Assembly (NCBI RefSeq): GCF_000238075.1
Contig: NZ_JH414507.1
Location: forward strand, 1-64,000
Source of the DNA: Oribacterium asaccharolyticum ACB7
Lineage (GTDB): Bacteria; Bacillota; Clostridia; Lachnospirales; Lachnospiraceae
Length of the DNA stretch: 64,000 nucleotides
Reading direction: 5' to 3'
Shown: positions 8,068 through 16,191 of the stretch, in pieces
How positions within the stretch are numbered: the first letter of the stretch is position 1
Layout of the letters: every line of letters starts with the position of its first letter
Made by a program: the position numbers and the translations under genes
Notes under the pieces: generated by a model
Seen by the model: the letters and a program-made list of their open reading frames with translations, nothing else
What the model was told of the DNA's origin: nothing
The model's database searches: none

Positions 8068-8850
8068 TCAGCTCATTTGAATTTTCCCCAAAAAGCTCTG
8101 CAGACGCTCATTTTCCGCCGTGAATACCGCTTCCGAGCTGCCTCGGCAAAGGACTTCTCCCTCTGCCATGAATAGCACTTCATCCGAAATCTCCCTGGCA
8201 AAGTTCATTTCATGGGTCACAATCACCATAGCCATGCGTTCGTCCTTTAAAGACCGAATCAGGCGGAGAACCTCTCCGGTAAGCTCCGGGTCAAGTGCCG
8301 AGGTCGGCTCATCGAAAAAGAGAATCTTCGGTTCCAGGGCGAGTGCTCTGGCAATCGCTACCCTCTGCTTCTGTCCTCCTGAAAGTGAACAGGGATATTG
8401 TCCTTCCTTATCGGAAAGTCCCATCCTCTCCAGTAAAGCTCTCCCCTTCTCTACTGCAAAGGACTTCTCCTTCTTTTGCACATGAATGAGGGGATCGATG
8501 ATATTTTCCAAAACCGTCCAATGCGGAAAAAGATTAAAGTTTTGGAACACCAAACCGAAAAGCGCTTTAGCCTGCTGCCTGTTTGCTGTATCCCAGCCTA
8601 TAGAATCTCCCCCTTTCCGAAGCGACTCAGGCTGTGCTTCTCTTTGGAAAACCGTCTTTCCGTCATAGATAATTGTTCCGGAATCCGCATTTTCCAAAAA
8701 AGTCGCAATGCGAAGCAGGGTGGATTTTCCGGAACCGGACGGTCCGATAATACTGAGCACCTCTCCCTCCTTGCAACTGAGGTCGATGCCTTTTAAGATT
8801 TCCTCCCCGGAAAAGCGCTTTTTTATTCCCTTCATTTCCAAAATGGCCAT
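8068..8850 (-). CDS. Polar amino acid ABC transporter, ATP-binding protein (GlnQ-like)
   Basis: A 260-residue ATPase on the cytosolic face of an importer. Walker A GPSGSGKST (36-44), a Q-loop in VFQNFNLFPHWTV, the signature LSGGQKQR, Walker B ILFFDEPTSALDPE and the switch histidine in VIVTHEMNFA are all intact. Between Walker A and the Q-loop lies an insertion of about 15 residues (QPESLRKGGDSIGW region) compared with usual GlnQ. The start at 8850 has AGGAG four bases upstream. It is the last gene of an importer operon with the permease and binding protein. Substrate specificity cannot be told. Confidence 0.93.
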   Translation of the reverse strand: MAILEMKGIKKRFSGEEILKGIDLSCKEGEVLSIIGPSGSGKSTLLRIATFLENADSGTIIYDGKTVFQREAQPESLRKGGDSIGWDTANRQQAKALFGLVFQNFNLFPHWTVLENIIDPLIHVQKKEKSFAVEKGRALLERMGLSDKEGQYPCSLSGGQKQRVAIARALALEPKILFFDEPTSALDPELTGEVLRLIRSLKDERMAMVIVTHEMNFAREISDEVLFMAEGEVLCRGSSEAVFTAENERLQSFLGKIQMS

Positions 8851-8945
8851 AGTTCTCCTATCCTCTTTCCTGGGCAGTGTTTCCCAAAACACTTGCCAAA
8901 TCCCGGCTCGCAATGACTTTTTTACTTTCGCAGTTTTTCCTATGA

Positions 8946-9596
8946 CTAACTGTAATAGTCCAGTTTCTTTTCGAAGCGTTCCATAAGGAAGGCCACGATA
9001 AAGTTAAAGATATAGTACAAGATTCCCGCCATAATGAGAGGCAGCATGGAGCTTTGCGAAGAAGAAATCGCCTTCGCCGTCGTAAACATTTCCATCACCG
9101 AAATGGAAAAGGCCAGTGAAGTATCCTTTACGAGCGTAATCACCTCATTCGTAATGGAGGGTAAGATATTTTTCCATACCTGCGGAAAAATAATGCGGAG
9201 GAAAGCCTGCGTCTTGCTATAGCCGAGGATTTCGGCTGCCTCCAGCTGTCCCTTGTCCATTGCCTGGATTCCGGAGCGATAAATCTCCGCAAAATAACCT
9301 GCATAGTTTAGAACAAAACCGATATAGACCGCCATCATCCGGTAGCCCGGGTGGAGCTGGATTTTGAAAATGTAATAGGGGCCGTAGTACACCACAAAAA
9401 GCTGAAGCATAAGCGGTGTTCCGCGCATGATGGAAATATAAACCTTGGTGGCATTTTGTAAAATCAGATTCCGGCTCATTCTGCCGAAAGAAAGGAGAAG
9501 CCCGAGCGGAAGGGAAAAGAGAAGCGTAATCAGGAAGATGCTCAGGCTCACGCCGAGTCCTCCTAAAAGTTTAGATAAAATCACATACCACTCCAT
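8946..9596 (-). CDS. Polar amino acid ABC transporter permease (HisM/GlnP family)
   Basis: A 216-residue inner-membrane protein with about five hydrophobic helices. The EAA-type cytoplasmic loop is visible as GQLEAAEILGYSKTQAFLRIIFPQ (near 120-143), and the N-terminal segment FRGTPLML-type motif appears as MRGTPLMLQLF. It couples to the downstream ATPase and receives substrate from the lipoprotein encoded upstream. ATG at 9596 is preferred over 9602, because GGAGG then lies at the proper distance. Confidence 0.93.
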   Translation of the reverse strand: MEWYVILSKLLGGLGVSLSIFLITLLFSLPLGLLLSFGRMSRNLILQNATKVYISIMRGTPLMLQLFVVYYGPYYIFKIQLHPGYRMMAVYIGFVLNYAGYFAEIYRSGIQAMDKGQLEAAEILGYSKTQAFLRIIFPQVWKNILPSITNEVITLVKDTSLAFSISVMEMFTTAKAISSSQSSMLPLIMAGILYYIFNFIVAFLMERFEKKLDYYS

Positions 9597-9657
9597 CTGC
9601 ATTCCTCCCTCTTACCCTGTATCTCCCTATTTCGACCGCTCCCGTTTCCCGTAAAAT

Positions 9658-9677
9658 GCCTCCTCTTCCGAGGAGGC
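9658..9677 (-). promoter_or_regulatory. Intercistronic hairpin between binding protein and permease genes
   Basis: GCCTCCTC (9658-9665), a TTCC loop and GAGGAGGC (9670-9677) form a perfect 8-bp stem. Its T-run lies on the plus-strand side, so on the transcribed minus strand it is probably an mRNA-stabilising or attenuating hairpin that raises binding-protein output over the membrane components, as is common in importer operons. Confidence 0.65.
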
Positions 9678-9750
9678 CGTTTTTTTAAATTAGTATCTTA
9701 CAATATATCGTTCAAATCCGTCTACCGGGCAAATTGGGATCCTCGTCTTT

Positions 9751-10587
9751 TTACTCCAAAACAAAACTGTCCTTTGCGCCGAACCATTTCTCCGTGATTT
9801 TATCTACGGTTCCGTCCGCCTTCATTTCCAAAAGCGTCTTCTTTACTTTTTCCGCAAGCTCCGTATTGCCTTTCTTAAAGCCGATTCCGTACTCCTCTTT
9901 GGAAAGGGTGTCCTTTAACAAGACAAAAGGCTTATTCGCCGTTTTAATCTGATACTCCGCCACCACGGAGTCCATGCAAATGGCATCGCAGGCGCCGGTT
10001 TCCAAATCCATCATGGCGCTTTGGTAGTCTCCCACCTCCACTAAAGAGGAAAAGCTGTCCTTCAAGCTCTTATTTTCCTCACGGCTTAACGCCTCTAAAC
10101 CCGAAGAATCCTTCTGCACCTCAACCGTTTTTCCGGCCAAGTCGGAAAGGGTGCTGATATTCCTGTCCGCTTTTACCACAAAAACCTGCTTGTTTGCCAT
10201 GTAAGGGCCGACAAAAGTATAGTTCTCTTCTCTTCCGTTCATACTGAAGCCGTTCCAGATGCAGTCTATATTTCCGGAGTTCAGCTCCAGATCCTTTCCG
10301 TCCCAGTTAATCGGTTTCGCCACAAACTTTAGGTTCAGGCGCTTCGCCACCTCCTCCGCAAGCTCCAAATCATAGCCGGTGTAGCTACCGTCCTCCGCCA
10401 CAAATCCCATGGGCGGAAACTCCTGGTCAAATCCTACCGTAAAACTGCTCGCCTGTTTCGCCTTTTTGCCACCACAGGCGGTCAAAACCAAGGCAGATAA
10501 AGCCAAGATTCCCAATGCCAATGCGCTCGTCCATTTTCCTTTTCCACTTCCGCTTCCTTTTCCACTCACTTTTCCCCACATAGCCAT
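9751..10587 (-). CDS. Polar amino acid ABC transporter substrate-binding lipoprotein
   Basis: A 278-residue extracellular solute-binding protein of family 3. Residues 1-37 form a lipoprotein signal with lipobox LTAC and lipidated C38. The mature part begins with FTVGFDQEFPPMGFV and has GYDLELAEEVAKRLNL, typical of amino-acid binding proteins. The N-terminus before the hydrophobic core is unusually rich in Gly, Ser and Lys. Ribosome site GGGAGGAG precedes the ATG. First gene of the importer operon, under the promoter at 10676-10704. Confidence 0.94.
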   Translation of the reverse strand: MAMWGKVSGKGSGSGKGKWTSALALGILALSALVLTACGGKKAKQASSFTVGFDQEFPPMGFVAEDGSYTGYDLELAEEVAKRLNLKFVAKPINWDGKDLELNSGNIDCIWNGFSMNGREENYTFVGPYMANKQVFVVKADRNISTLSDLAGKTVEVQKDSSGLEALSREENKSLKDSFSSLVEVGDYQSAMMDLETGACDAICMDSVVAEYQIKTANKPFVLLKDTLSKEEYGIGFKKGNTELAEKVKKTLLEMKADGTVDKITEKWFGAKDSFVLE

Positions 10588-10675
10588 TCTACTCCTCCCT
10601 TAAACGTTGTTTTGCCGCTTTGTTTCCTTTCAACATAAATTTGATTTTTTGTTTTTTCCTGTTTAGCGTGATAAC

Positions 10676-10704
10676 ACATTAGCATGCTAAAGTATTATTG
10701 TCAA
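10676..10704 (-). promoter_or_regulatory. Promoter of the amino acid importer with overlapping palindrome
   Basis: On the minus strand, a perfect TTGACA (10699-10704), a 17-bp spacer and TAATGT (10676-10681). A perfect 12-bp palindrome TTAGCATGCTAA (10679-10690) covers the -10 box and part of the spacer, a good position for a repressor operator (inference). The regulator is not identified. Confidence 0.72.
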
Positions 10705-10710
10705 GAAAAG

Positions 10711-10759
10711 ACTTTCAGGTTTTCGCTTGCAATTCGTTCACAAAGAAAATCCTGAAAGT
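10711..10759 (-). terminator. Terminator after the OsmC gene
   Basis: ACTTTCAGG-TTTTC (10711-10724) and GAAAAT-CCTGAAAGT (10745-10759) form a stem with one bulge. On the minus strand it is followed by CTTTTCTT. It separates the OsmC operon from the importer promoter just downstream. Confidence 0.6.
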
Positions 10760-10803
10760 TCTCTTTTCTACTCTTCTACTCGTATTTTTATCCTCAAATT
10801 TTA

Positions 10804-11274
10804 TTACAGTGAAACATGATAACGAAGCTCTATCTCCATTGCCGGAAGAATTGTTTGATACAAAATGTTCTTCTTTAAGGCCTCCCGACACCGTTCTATC
10901 GCCTCTTCCTCTTCCAAAAAGCTATAGAAATACAGGTCGATGGTGATTTTAGAGATTCTGGGTGTTTCCTCGTACCCCTTTACCCCTAAGTAAGATAGAG
11001 GGTGGTCTAAAACCACCCTCGCCTTTGCTTCCACATCCTCCAGAGGATTCCCTTCCTTCTTCATAAAACTGCAGATGCCATGAAGAATTCCGGAAAGCAA
11101 GCCTGCGCAGAAAAGATTCACGGAGGTATCGGTATCTTTTTTGCTGTCAAATTCCATTTCTTTAGAAGAATCTATACAATGGTTTTGCATATAGACCTGA
11201 ACACGACCATCCTGCCTTACAATCCCTCTATAGCGTAAGTCTTGATGGTGCATTTCATATTCATGGCTTTCCAC
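10804..11274 (-). CDS. OsmC-like family protein
   Basis: A cytosolic protein of 156 residues. The start is GTG, ten bases after AGGAGG. The pattern of an N-terminal beta-rich part (YRGIVRQDGRVQVYM), a Cys at C33, a central helix with two further cysteines (LFCAGLLSGILHGICSF) and a C-terminal half ending in ILYQTILPAMEIELRY fits the OsmC/Ohr superfamily. Many members are thiol peroxidases using two cysteines. It is the last gene of the operon starting with the acyl-CoA-dehydrogenase-like gene. Whether it is a true peroxidase or handles sulfur compounds is unknown. Confidence 0.72.
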   Translation of the reverse strand: MESHEYEMHHQDLRYRGIVRQDGRVQVYMQNHCIDSSKEMEFDSKKDTDTSVNLFCAGLLSGILHGICSFMKKEGNPLEDVEAKARVVLDHPLSYLGVKGYEETPRISKITIDLYFYSFLEEEEAIERCREALKKNILYQTILPAMEIELRYHVSL

Positions 11275-11284
11275 AAGCTTCCTC

Positions 11285-12464
11285 CTAATACTTTTTCCGT
11301 AAAAATTCCTGGGCTCTGTGCAACTCCTTTAATTTGGCCTCAATACAGGGAAATTCATTTACAGGGCGATTGGCAAAGGTAGCAAAGCCGCAGTCCGGAT
11401 TTAGCCACAGTCTTTCCTTTGGCAAATATTGCAATGCCTCCTCCGCCCGTTGTACTATGCTTTCCCCGGATTCTACTACATCAATTCTTGGATTGATCAC
11501 CCCTAAGCCCAAAATACAATTTTCACGAATTGCAGCATTTTCCAAAAGGGAAGATAAGTCTCCAGCCCTCTTCGTGGAGTATTCCAAGGCCAAAACCGAA
11601 GGAAGTACCTTGGCAAATAAAGGAACCAAAGGTGTGTAGGAACCTGTTAAAAGAATTCCCTCATTCTTACTCCAGTTCCCTCTGCAAACATGAAGAACGC
11701 TGCAAAGTTCCTTTTCCTTCATAAAATCTACCACTTCTTTCAACAAAGAAGCGGCAAATTCCAATTCCTCTGTAGGATCTTTCTTCTCTGACAAGGCGGC
11801 ACACATAAAGGATCTGGTTTTCCCCTTGCTAAAGACCACCTCTGTAAGCACCGGCTCGTCCAGCTGAATCACCGATACCCCCATTTGCCTAAGCTCTTCA
11901 ATTTCTTCTTTTAAAAGAGCCACTACATCTTTCCCCAGCTCTTCTTTGCTGTCATAGACCTTGGAAGAAAGGGCCGGAAGCCACATGGAACGGGTCATTA
12001 GGTAAGGGCCGGGAAGAGTCGCCTTGATCTCCTTATCCGAAAACTGCCGGATTCTAAGGATTTCTTCTTTTAAAAGACTTTCTTTCCTTTTGTATTTTCC
12101 CGGTACAAATGGCATTTTTAATGCTGACTGCGGGTACATCCAGGGTATCCAGAATTTCTTCAAAACCCTGCTTATCCTCCATGTAAGGCAGCATGTCCGC
12201 CATGCTCATCATGGTAGCACCTTCCAGCTTTTCCGCCACAAAGGAAACGTAATTGTCCCGGCTTAACTCTCCCCCGGTAAGAATGTCTACTCCGTTTCTT
12301 TCCTGCAAACGAATCACTTCTTCCGTTTCTCTGAGAAGTATGGCCTCATAATCCTCTTGGGAAAGCTGTCCGTTTTGCAGGCGACGTTTTCCCGAAAGCA
12401 ATTCCTTAGTTCTTGGCATACTCCCAATTAGGGAGCTGGTAAAGGGGAGGAAATGCTTACTCAT
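11285..12464 (-). pseudogene. MetE-like cobalamin-independent methionine synthase family protein, frameshifted
   Basis: Two minus-strand frames together encode one MetE C-terminal-domain-type protein of about 390 residues. The first part (12464 to about 12100) begins MSKHFLPFTSSLIGSMPR and has GELSRDNYV. The second (about 12100 to 11285) has PGPYLMTRSMW, IQLDEPVL, the zinc ligands in VLHVCRGNW and LNPDCGF. The break falls in a GGGAAAA run near 12100; removing one base restores a single frame (TGK-YKRKESLLKEE). It could be a real inactivation, a sequencing error or a programmed +1 shift. The short form resembles YxjG/YxjH-type proteins rather than full MetE. Its start overlaps the PhnD-like gene stop by 4 bp. 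Confidence 0.75.
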
Positions 12465-13282
12465 GCATTCTCCTTCTCAAAAAAATGCAGGTACTCATTA
12501 GCCTTCTTAATCTGCTCAAAATTCTTGGTTCTTCCCAGTACCCAAGCCTTCAAACCTTCCATGTCCATCATCTCCTTATGAGCGGGATTCTTGTAATCCA
12601 TTTTATGCAGAACCTCTGTAAAATGGGCAAAGGCTTCCTTAGAAAAATCCGCTCTTCCGGTGAAAATGCAATGGTCAAAGAAATCTGTCTCGGATAAAAT
12701 CTGCACCTGTGCTTCATCCAAGGTTCCGTCTAAAATCCAAGCCTTGTAGTTTAAATCCAGCATCCAGCTTCCGTCTACTTCACCGGAAAGCATAGCCTTT
12801 GCCGCATCCAGCTCTCCTCCCACATGGTCTCCATGGAGGCCAAGACCGATATCAAAGCGCTTTTCCGTATAGTCCTTTTCAAACTCCAATCCATTCTTAT
12901 GCAGATGATAAATGGGAATCAAACGTGCCTGAGGAGAGTCATAGGCGCCAAATCCGATAGTCTTTCCCTTGATATCCGAAATAGTCTGATAGCCCTTGTC
13001 CTTTCTTACCACCAGGTAGCTTTTACGATCCTGATCCGTATCACGCATGGAGCCGTTTAAGCATTCTCCCTTCGTCCGTATAAAACTATCCAGCCAAGCC
13101 AGAGGGGAATTCCAAGCAATGTCGATTTCTCCATTCATCAGTCCGTCCACCTGACTCTTGTAATCCTTATAAAAAACCGGCTCTATCGGGCAATTTTCCT
13201 TCTCGAAAAACTCCTGAATGATTCCCCAAATAACGGTTACCTTTGGCGCGTAAATAACTGCCCCTAACTTTATCTTTTCCAT
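12461..13282 (-). CDS. PhnD-like periplasmic-binding-fold protein without signal peptide
   Basis: A 273-residue protein of the phosphate/phosphite/phosphonate binding-protein superfamily: KLGAVIYAPKVTVIWGIIQEFF at the start, GEIDIAWNSPLAWLD, DIKGKTIGFGAYDSPQARLIP and GEVDGSWMLDLNY match the PhnD/SsuA-like two-lobe fold. No signal peptide or lipobox exists, and the start (AGAGGATAAAATG) leaves no room for one, so it is predicted to act in the cytosol. No transport partners lie nearby. It may sense or bind a small sulfur or phosphorus ligand for the neighbouring enzymes (inference). Confidence 0.72.
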   Translation of the reverse strand: MEKIKLGAVIYAPKVTVIWGIIQEFFEKENCPIEPVFYKDYKSQVDGLMNGEIDIAWNSPLAWLDSFIRTKGECLNGSMRDTDQDRKSYLVVRKDKGYQTISDIKGKTIGFGAYDSPQARLIPIYHLHKNGLEFEKDYTEKRFDIGLGLHGDHVGGELDAAKAMLSGEVDGSWMLDLNYKAWILDGTLDEAQVQILSETDFFDHCIFTGRADFSKEAFAHFTEVLHKMDYKNPAHKEMMDMEGLKAWVLGRTKNFEQIKKANEYLHFFEKENA

Positions 13283-13384
13283 TTTATCCTCTTTTCTTTA
13301 TATCATCCCGCAAATAATCAAAGTACAGTAGAGTATTGAGACTAAGCCAAAGCAAAAAGTCTTTTCCTCCTGTTTCTTCTTGAA

Positions 13385-13424
13385 ATAACGAGATACCGCA
13401 CGCTTTGCGAGCGATACTCGTTAT
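13385..13424 (+). repeat. Dispersed imperfect palindrome, copy A
   Basis: ATAACGAGATACCGCACGC, a TTT loop and GCGAGCGATACTCGTTAT form an imperfect hairpin of about 40 bp. Closely similar copies lie at 22072-22111, 31613-31652 (reverse), 44829-44862 (reverse) and, degenerate, at 44873-44899. Located between the acyl-CoA-dehydrogenase-like and PhnD-like genes. Confidence 0.85.
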
Positions 13425-13481
13425 GAATCAAAGAAAGGAAGAGTTGGCGTTCCTCTCTCCCTTTCTTAAAGCTTTAAAAGC

Positions 13482-14606
13482 TTATACTAGAGGCAAGCCT
13501 GTAATGGCTTTTCCAAGCCAAACGGTAAGCACGTCTGCACTGGGAGCCATAATCTGTCCGGCATAGGCATCTCTTAAGAGTCTTTCCATGCTGCCGGCCT
13601 TATTATAAGCCTTTCCGCCTCCAACTCTCATGCCCAGTCTTCCGGCTTCAATAACCATTTCGCAGGCAATGATACGAGCGGACAAAATCTTTGCCAAAGC
13701 ATCCTCTTCCCCTGCTGCAGCACTTCGGGTCGCTTCCTTTGCCGCGCAAACGGAGGAATTCACCAGATTGTACATCTTCGCAAGGTGAATCTGAACGGTT
13801 TCGATTTCTGCCAGGGAAGTTCCGGAAGTGTATTTTCTTTCTTTTGCATGCGCAACGGTTTCCTCTAACATGTGCTCACCAAGTCCGGAATAGACTCCTG
13901 CAAGTCCTGCAATAAAGTAAGGTGCTACAACATTAAATACATGTTCCTGTCCTGCACCCTCTTCACCGATTCGATTGCTTACAGAAACCTCTGCCTTATT
14001 CAAATGCATCTGGCAGGAAACATTTCCTCTCATCCCAAGACCATGCCAGGTGTTCTGTTCAAACTTAAGCCCCGGAGTCTCGAGCGGAACTAACCAGTTA
14101 TCAATAGCTCCTTCCACATCGGAGGGCGCTAATACCAGATAATAGGAAGCCTGCCCTGCAGAGGTAACCATGCTCTTTACACCGCTTAGGAGTTTCTTGT
14201 CTCCATCATTTTCCGCCTTCAAATCGGAAATATAGAAATGGGTTCCTGTTCCCAGCTCACTGTATGCCAGAGCCAGAAGCTTTCTCTCTTCTACCACTTC
14301 TTTGACAATTCTCTTCTTCATCTCTTCACTTCCTCGAGACAAAACCACTATCAAAGCCACATTATGCATCATATAGCATAGTCCGGTTGTCGCATCACTT
14401 TTGGCAAAAGCGCGACAAACTTCCACATGCTCCTGAATTCCCAAGCCTAAGCCTCCCTGCTCCTTAGGAATGAGCAGAGTTAAAAAATCCGATTTTTTAA
14501 TCTCCGCAAACGCTTCTACAGGAAATACTCCTTCTTCATCTACCTTTTTGCTACAGGGATCAATGAATTTCTCTGCAAAATTTCTAGCCTCACAATAAAT
14601 CGACAT
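13482..14606 (-). CDS. Acyl-CoA dehydrogenase-fold flavoprotein
   Basis: A 374-residue protein with the acyl-CoA dehydrogenase architecture: an N-terminal helical domain with LIPKEQGGLGLG, a middle beta domain (LALAYSELGTGTHF, KSMVTSAGQASYYL, WHGLGMRGNVS) and a C-terminal helical domain ending GMRVGGGKAYNKAGSMERLLRDA-type sequence. The usual YEGT segment with the catalytic glutamate is replaced by IMAPSADVL, as in the flavin-dependent monooxygenase-like branch (DszC/SfnC-related). It therefore may not be a beta-oxidation enzyme. It heads a unidirectional gene group with PhnD-like, MetE-like and OsmC-like genes, which favours a role in sulfur compound use (inference). Confidence 0.78.
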   Translation of the reverse strand: MSIYCEARNFAEKFIDPCSKKVDEEGVFPVEAFAEIKKSDFLTLLIPKEQGGLGLGIQEHVEVCRAFAKSDATTGLCYMMHNVALIVVLSRGSEEMKKRIVKEVVEERKLLALAYSELGTGTHFYISDLKAENDGDKKLLSGVKSMVTSAGQASYYLVLAPSDVEGAIDNWLVPLETPGLKFEQNTWHGLGMRGNVSCQMHLNKAEVSVSNRIGEEGAGQEHVFNVVAPYFIAGLAGVYSGLGEHMLEETVAHAKERKYTSGTSLAEIETVQIHLAKMYNLVNSSVCAAKEATRSAAAGEEDALAKILSARIIACEMVIEAGRLGMRVGGGKAYNKAGSMERLLRDAYAGQIMAPSADVLTVWLGKAITGLPLV

Positions 14607-14784
14607 CGTTGTACCTCCATTTTGATATTAGTTATCTTTATTGATTATAACTCCGGCCTTTTTCCCTGTATATTTGCTTATTCTTATAGATTGAGTTATC
14701 TATTTGGATTTTCTATTTTAAAAAAATTTATCCTTCCTTATGATTAATTTAATACGCCGTACAAGTACTATCCGTATTTTCTCC

Positions 14785-15357
14785 TTAACGAACCTCTACC
14801 TGACAAGAACGCAGCGTTTCCAGCGCTGCCAAATGCTTCTCCCTTGTCACGCCCGCACAACAGCTGCTGTCCACGGAAATAGGAAGCTCCGGAAGAAAAG
14901 CTTTCAATAAAAGAGCATTCGATACTACGCAAATATCCGTGCATAAGCCGACAAGTTCTATAGAAGCCCCCTCTATATTATCCTGCTGCCTGAAAAGTTC
15001 CCGCATGGATTCTGCTAAGCGAAGGCTTCCAAAACTCCCTTTTTCAAAGAAATGATCCGGAAGAATGAGATCTTTAAGCATAGGATGCAGTCCCCAGCCT
15101 TCTGTCCCTTTGATACAGTGAGGCACAGGTAGCATTTTCCCCTCCTGCGTGGATAAGTAGTCCTCTCCATGCGTGTCCAAGGTGGCATAGACCCTGTCCT
15201 TCGGATAGGAAAGAATCTTCTCTTTAACTTTTTCTACAATCCCCTGTGCCTCTTCCGTACCGAGAGAACCGTCAATAAAGTCCTTTTGCATATCTACCAC
15301 AATCAGATAGCGCCGACTTTCCTCCTGCTTCTCATTATGAATCCGATTATTTTCCAT
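14785..15357 (-). CDS. Isochorismatase-family hydrolase, probable nicotinamidase
   Basis: A 190-residue cytosolic cysteine hydrolase. The catalytic triad is visible: Asp22 in VVDMQKDFIDG, a Lys in FEKGSFGS and the Cys in VGLCTDICVVSNAL. The metal ligands after YATLDTHGEDYL fit nicotinamidase (PncA), which turns nicotinamide into nicotinate for NAD salvage. The start has GGAGGGATTTTC upstream. It may be co-transcribed with the phosphatase gene upstream, although about 100 bp of repetitive T-rich sequence separates them. Confidence 0.85.
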   Translation of the reverse strand: MENNRIHNEKQEESRRYLIVVDMQKDFIDGSLGTEEAQGIVEKVKEKILSYPKDRVYATLDTHGEDYLSTQEGKMLPVPHCIKGTEGWGLHPMLKDLILPDHFFEKGSFGSLRLAESMRELFRQQDNIEGASIELVGLCTDICVVSNALLLKAFLPELPISVDSSCCAGVTREKHLAALETLRSCQVEVR

Positions 15358-15455
15358 TGAAAATCCCTCCTCTGTTGCACTTTTCTTTTAGGCTTTTTTG
15401 CGCTTTTCTTTTTCACTTTTATTTTGCGTTTTTCTTGCGCTTTTCTTTTTCCATA
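15358..15455. repeat. Low-complexity T-rich repeats between two genes
   Basis: Repeated units like GCTTTTCTTTTT and GCGTTTTTCTT fill most of this gap between the nicotinamidase-like and phosphatase genes. It reads as slipped, purine/pyrimidine-skewed sequence. No terminator stem is clear. Confidence 0.6.
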
Positions 15456-15923
15456 TTACTCCACTTTTATTTTTTCAAAAAGTCCCTCACAGCCCTCTAC
15501 AATATCTTCATAGCAGGCTTGGAATTCTCCGCTGTACCATGGGTCTGCAATAGGATGAGGATGGCCGGTATAATCTCCAAGAAGAGAAACTTTCTTTTCC
15601 GGGTCGCCTCCGAAAATGCGTTTTATATTCTCCCGATTCCGCTCATCCATTCCGATGAAAAAATCGTATTTTTCGTAGTCCTCTTTCTGTAATTGGCAGG
15701 CTCTTTTTTTACTACAGTCTATTCCCAGCCCTTCCAGAATTTCCCGAACCGGCGGATAGACCGGATTTCCCTGCCCGCGATAGATTTCTTCCGAAGAAGT
15801 GGCTTTGGAAGATACTTGAAAATCTTCTGTTCTTCCATTCTCCTCCACGATTCTTTTAAAGATAAATTCCGCCATGGGGCTTCGGCAGATATTGCCATGG
15901 CAGACGAAACAGATTTTTAGCAT
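15456..15923 (-). CDS. Low-molecular-weight protein-tyrosine phosphatase
   Basis: A 155-residue cytosolic phosphatase. The P-loop CHGNICRS gives nucleophile C8 and R14, followed by PMAEFIF, and the general-acid aspartate lies in DPWYSG, as in all family members. SKKRACQLQKEDYEKYDFFIGMD-type sequence completes the fold. Typical partners are tyrosine kinases or arginine kinases in envelope regulation; none lies nearby. ATG follows GGAGG by eight bases. Length is normal. Confidence 0.93.
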   Translation of the reverse strand: MLKICFVCHGNICRSPMAEFIFKRIVEENGRTEDFQVSSKATSSEEIYRGQGNPVYPPVREILEGLGIDCSKKRACQLQKEDYEKYDFFIGMDERNRENIKRIFGGDPEKKVSLLGDYTGHPHPIADPWYSGEFQACYEDIVEGCEGLFEKIKVE

Positions 15924-16191
15924 AGTGTTTTTCCTCCTAAAATACCGTGGATTCTATTTTTATAGCCATCTCCTCAGCCGTTTTTTTCGGATTACTTATC
16001 AATATTTCCAGTACAGCTTTTTCTGTTTTATTTATACCACATTTGTACCGACACTTATACCGACACTTTGCCTGCTCATCTCCAATACATTTTTATTATA
16101 GGGAATTCTGCACTTAATATAATTGTCTGTGATTTCAAAATATTCTCAGCGGACAGGCTCCTTTTCTATCGGAACGTAACTTATCTGACTT

